Shown here: positions 60,790-64,000 of the stretch, piece by piece
Layout of the letters: each line of letters opens with the position of its first letter
Position numbering within the stretch: position 1 is the first letter of the stretch
Assembly: GCA_964459325.1 (NCBI GenBank)
Contig: CAYWKU010000001.1
Coordinates: 62,001-126,000 of the forward strand
DNA: 64,000 nt
Reading direction: 5' to 3'
Source: CAYWKU01 sp964459325
GTDB lineage: Bacteria; RBG-13-61-14; CAYWKU01
The notes under the pieces: model-generated
What the model saw: the letters and a program-made list of their open reading frames with translations, nothing else
The model's database searches: none
What the model was told of the DNA's origin: nothing
Position numbers and translations under genes: made by a program

Positions 60790-61401
60790 TTGCAAAAACT
60801 GACGGAAAAGCAGGAACAAGTTCTGAAGTTTGTGATGGAATTTATCCGTCGCGAAGGGCATCCGCCGACCATCCAGGAGATATGTCACAAGTTCGGATTC
60901 GCTTCACCCATGGGAGCTTACCGCCACCTAAGGGCGCTTGAGAAAAAAGGTTATATAAAGCGTGATTCCGCGAAAGCGCGGGGCATCAGGTTGACGGAAC
61001 GTTTTGGAGAAGCCGGCGGAATTCCGCTCGTTGGAGAGACCGTTGAGGGAACGCAGATAACGGCAATGGAGAACGTCAAGAGCCACCATTCGCTCGGCAG
61101 CATCTTTGCAAGTCCCGAGGGATTATTCCTTTTGCGAATGAAAGGCAACCACATGACCGGTGCAGGAATTAATGACGGCGATATTGTCGTAGCGCGGCAA
61201 CAATCCAAGGTAAAAGATGGCGAAATAGGCGTCGCAATAGTGAATGGCGAAGCGAGAGTCAGGAGGATTTATCTTAAGCAGAACAGTATCAGGCTGAATC
61301 CTGAAAATTCCGAGTTCAGCGCTTACCAATACGATCCGGAGATACACGATATTCGGATAGCGGGCAAAGTGCTCGGCGTAATCCGACTTATCAAGACTTA
61401 G
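60790..61401 (+). CDS. LexA-family repressor with lost self-cleavage dyad
   Basis: This 203-residue protein has the winged helix of LexA (residues 1-70; LTEKQEQVLKFV, GHPPTIQEICHKFG, YRHLRALEKKGYI) and an S24-like domain. The Ala75-Gly76 cleavage site is kept (EAGGIPLVG). The catalytic Ser is replaced by His 121 (MKGNHMTGAGINDGD, where GDSM is normal), and the catalytic Lys by Arg 158 (ARVRRI, where VKR is normal). It should therefore bind DNA but not cleave itself during SOS. A TTG start at 60790 is supported by GGAGG at 60776-60780. It lies 310 bases after the tRNA. Confidence 0.88.
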   Translation: MQKLTEKQEQVLKFVMEFIRREGHPPTIQEICHKFGFASPMGAYRHLRALEKKGYIKRDSAKARGIRLTERFGEAGGIPLVGETVEGTQITAMENVKSHHSLGSIFASPEGLFLLRMKGNHMTGAGINDGDIVVARQQSKVKDGEIGVAIVNGEARVRRIYLKQNSIRLNPENSEFSAYQYDPEIHDIRIAGKVLGVIRLIKT

Positions 61402-61416
61402 CAGCGGAGGAATGAA

Positions 61417-61820
61417 ATGAGTGAAGGAAATTTTGAGCACAAACTTGCTTGGTTCAAGGAAAACGAGAAGCCGGAGGCGGTGCTGCTTGTCGCGGACGAC
61501 TCCAAAAAGATAAGCGTGGTTGTTGCATGGTCAAATATGGCCGTGGGCACAAGCCTTCTAAAAGGGCCCTCGAGGACGAATCGGAAAGCAAAACATGGGA
61601 TTGGTTATGGAAACAGGTTGATTTCTCAATGGAGGAATTTATCGCAAAAAGCGCTTTGTCGGAATACGAGGTAAAGAAGAATTTCTCTCACCTGGTCGGC
61701 AACCGTGTCCTCTATCCCGACGGAACGGTGCATTCTTTCGTCCAGCGCTACCTCAGAGAAAAGGTCGTCAATTTGTTCACGTCAAAGACAAAGAAAAACG
61801 GTGGAGTTAAAAAGTCATGA
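61417..61820 (+). pseudogene. small conserved gene, frame broken (or two overlapping genes)
   Basis: A protein beginning MSEGNFEHKLAWFKENEKPE at 61417 is coherent to about 61535 (KISVVVAW), then becomes meaningless in that frame. A second frame continues with GRGHKPSKRALEDESESK and ends VGNRVLYPDGTVHSFVQRYL... at 61820. Either one frame was shifted near 61530, or the second part starts independently at the ATG at 61527 (97 codons, 61527-61820), overlapping the first. I recognise no family. It follows the repressor by 15 bases and is probably in its operon. Confidence 0.6.
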
Positions 61821-61895
61821 TTGCTATTTATTGCGATATCCGAAGCTTAGGTTTTGAATAGTCGAGAAAAGCGTTGAAAAATTTGGGGGGAGAAA

Positions 61896-63127
61896 ATGAT
61901 TGAAATTCAAGAGTTGGACATAAATGGACTGGTGCCGTGGGAACATAATCCCAGAATTAACGAACATGCCGTCGAAGCTGTGGCCAATAGTATCAGCTCT
62001 TTTGGCTTCAACGTCCCAATCATTTGTGACTAAAATTTCACTATTGTTGCAGGGCATACCAGATGGAAGGCAGCTCAAAAACTAGGATTGACCACAATAC
62101 CTGTCATTCAACTTGAATTAACGGAGACTCAGCGAAAAGCTTTCTCAATCGCCGACAATAAAACGGGGGAAATTGCCGATTGGGATTACCCTAAACTTCG
62201 TGAGGTGTTAGATGAGCTCCGTAAGGAAGATATTGAACTAAAGAGTCTTGGCTTAAGTTCAGATGAAATTCGGAGGCTTATTTTAAGTGAAGACCGTGAT
62301 GAAGACTACATTCCCCAAACTAATACAGAATCCACCACGAAACTGGTGATCTTCTTGCTTTGGGCAGACACCGATTATTTTGCGGTGATTCAAGAGAGAA
62401 GAAATTGGTTAAAGCACTAATTGGAGAAATTCAAATAAACCATGTATTTGGGGGACCTCCCTACTTTAATCAGAGAGTTTATGCTCAATGGGGTGAGTAC
62501 AAAGATTATCTCTCCGACATGCGATTAATTATCGGGAATTGTATAGATATTTTGAATGAGGGTGGAATAATTGTTTGGAACATTGCCAATGATTGCACTG
62601 AACACCTTGATTTGGTGAGTCATCATTCCCGGCTTTTGGAGGAAGAAAAACTTGTATATCTCGATACCATTGTTTGGATAAAAAGCGGCGCAAATTACTC
62701 CAATCCTCGCAATTTTCATATAAGGCGGAACAGATGTTACTACCCGGTATTTCAGTGGGAAGCTCTTTTAGTTTTCCAAAAACCCGGTGATATGCCAAAA
62801 ATGACACGTGAGGGGGTAACATACATGATAAGTCATCACACAAATGTATGGGAAATACCACAGATAACTAATCAAATGGACAAGTTCGGCCATCCGGCAG
62901 TTTGTCCTGTTGAAATTTCATACAGAACAATGATGGCTTATTCAGGTGAAGAAGCTACAGTTTTTGAGCCGTTCGGGGGGTCAGGAACTACCCTAATCGC
63001 AGCGGAAAAGGCGTCGAGGAAAGCGTTCTTACTGGAAAGAAATCCATCATATTGTGATCTAATAGTTCGGAGATGGGAAGAGTTCACCGGCAAGAAAGCA
63101 GAATTATTGGATTCAGTTGTGGAGTAA
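61896..63127 (+). pseudogene. ParB-like / DNA adenine methylase fusion, disrupted
   Basis: Read with two corrections, this is a ParB-type nuclease domain (LVPWEHNPRINEHAVEAVAN, then IVAGHTRWKAAQKLG) joined to an N6-adenine methylase (GRHRLFCGDS, motif IV region, FEPFGGSGTTLIAAE). Three lesions are visible: an in-frame TAA at 62031-62033 between CD and NFTIVAGHTRW, a one-base loss near 62340-62350 that moves the frame before GDLLALGRHRLFCGDS, and Gly in place of the catalytic Asp in DPPY (FGGPPYFN). The intact protein would be a phage-type methylase. It is now almost certainly inactive. Confidence 0.85.
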
Positions 63128-63137
63128 TTATATCAAA

Positions 63138-64000
63138 ATGGAACTATTTAACAACTACAATTCAGATATCTCACTTCCCCTTACATATAATCCCATTCGC
63201 CCAAAGGGAATGGATATCAACCGGATATATCTGGCAAAAGGGAGTATGAGCTTTCCCGAAAGACAACAATTTGTCGAGCGCATATGCAAATTGTTCCCAG
63301 ATGCGGAGATAATCGAGTCTCTGGATACGCCACACAACAGAATAAAGTTTGAGGAGGGGAATCCACTTGAGCGTCACCAGAAAGGGAAGAAGTCGCTCGT
63401 TTTCGGGGAGCTAAAAACGGCGGTACGTTTTAGCGACGAGCAAGGCAACGCCTGCCCGAACTATTGGCATTTTTCTCCGTATGGATATTGTCCTTATAGT
63501 TGCAAATATTGCTATCTTGCAGGGACAAGAGGCGTTTGGTTTTCTCCTACCGTCAAAATATATGTCAACCTTCCGAAAATGTTAAAAGAAGTAAACCTTA
63601 TCGCTCGGCGTATTAAAAAACAAACGGCTTTCTATCTAGGCAAGCTCCAAGATGCCTTAGCCCTTGACTCTCTAACTGCATATTCGACGGTCATGGTGCC
63701 ATTTTTTGCAAATCAAAAATACGCACGACTCACACTGCTTACTAAAAGCGCAAACATTGAAAGGCTTTTAGACCTTGAACATAACAGTAACACAATATTG
63801 TCGTGGAGTGTCAATCCGCCGGAAATAGCGAGCACCTTTGAAGACAGAGCCCCCTCGATGTGGCAGCGACTCGAAGCGATGAAGCTCGCTGCAGAAAAAG
63901 GCTACCTTGTACGTGCAGTCATCATGCCGCTGATTCCAGTTGATGGTTGGCCTGATTATTACGCCGATTTTACAAGAAGATTAATTGGAGAGGTTCCATT
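63138..64000 (+). CDS. SPL-family radical SAM protein, 5' part
   Basis: The gene runs off the window; 287 codons are seen. The radical SAM cluster motif CPYSCKYCYLAG is at residues 118-125, preceded by KTAVRFSDEQGNACPNYWHFSP. LTLLTKSANIERLL and VIMPLIPVDGW follow the pattern of spore photoproduct lyase-like (SPL) proteins. A direct DNA-repair role is not implied, since many family members sit in phages and have unknown substrates. The ATG at 63138 has GGAG 13 bases upstream. It begins 11 bases after the methylase pseudogene and seems intact. Confidence 0.85.
   Translation, partial: MELFNNYNSDISLPLTYNPIRPKGMDINRIYLAKGSMSFPERQQFVERICKLFPDAEIIESLDTPHNRIKFEEGNPLERHQKGKKSLVFGELKTAVRFSDEQGNACPNYWHFSPYGYCPYSCKYCYLAGTRGVWFSPTVKIYVNLPKMLKEVNLIARRIKKQTAFYLGKLQDALALDSLTAYSTVMVPFFANQKYARLTLLTKSANIERLLDLEHNSNTILSWSVNPPEIASTFEDRAPSMWQRLEAMKLAAEKGYLVRAVIMPLIPVDGWPDYYADFTRRLIGEVP

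Noticed and set aside
62031..62033. programmed stop-codon readthrough in the methylase gene
   Set aside because: A frame loss downstream and loss of DPPY show general decay, so a simple nonsense mutation is more likely.

Overview
The window looks like chromosome of an uncultivated, free-living Gram-negative bacterium. Lipid A and heptose genes (msbA, lpxK, an LpxL-type acyltransferase, gmhB), outer-membrane and lipoprotein products, and periplasmic glycoside hydrolases show two membranes. Formate-tetrahydrofolate ligase, archaeal-like SHMT, FolE2, a corrinoid protein, UroD-type methyltransferases and a Co/Ni ECF transporter point to folate- and corrinoid-based one-carbon metabolism. This mixture suits deep-branching candidate phyla of subsurface or anoxic settings, but no phylum can be named from this sequence alone. 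Most of the window is GC-rich; 46.1-48.8 kb and the 3' end (about 61.4-64 kb) are visibly AT-richer.

Layout. 0-6.4 kb: housekeeping and catabolic genes (GH20 end, thiolase, Fpg-like glycosylase, SDR, RlmD/TrmA-like methyltransferase). 6.4-16.9 kb: catabolic accessory region with a Tat-exported sulfatase, two UroD-family proteins, a metal-dependent amidohydrolase, a corrinoid protein, a GNAT, an M20 peptidase and a GH31 lipoprotein. 16.9-19.3 kb: repeat-rich DNA around a GIY-YIG nuclease with tandem RAMA-like domains. 19.3-24.1 kb: cell-wall amidase, a FlgT-like plus CsgG-like secreted pair and a small Cys-rich protein. 24.3-29.2 kb: tight operon Wzt - radical SAM - GT2 - radical SAM. 29.4-31.8 kb: dihydrolipoamide dehydrogenase and a polyprenyl diphosphate synthase. 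31.9-36.9 kb: lipid A operon. 37-44.7 kb: diguanylate cyclase, endonuclease III, and a DUF4175 / peptidase-MA / MoxR run. 46.0-48.8 kb: a small island bounded by a 17-bp inverted repeat, holding a GIY-YIG remnant, an ankyrin membrane protein and a truncated four-helix-bundle gene. 48.8-60 kb: aroB, ymdB, cbiMQO, glyA-folE2, an outer-membrane barrel and fhs.

From 60.4 kb a tRNA-Asn is followed by what looks like a decaying integrated element: a LexA-type repressor that has lost both self-cleavage residues, a frame-broken small gene, a ParB-adenine methylase pseudogene (stop codon, frameshift and lost catalytic Asp) and an intact SPL-type radical SAM gene running off the end.

Two intergenic elements (4.1 and 18.8 kb) share a nearly identical 14-15 bp terminal inverted repeat but differ inside, as expected of non-autonomous mobile elements. 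All functional calls come from reading motifs and neighbours; no database search was possible.
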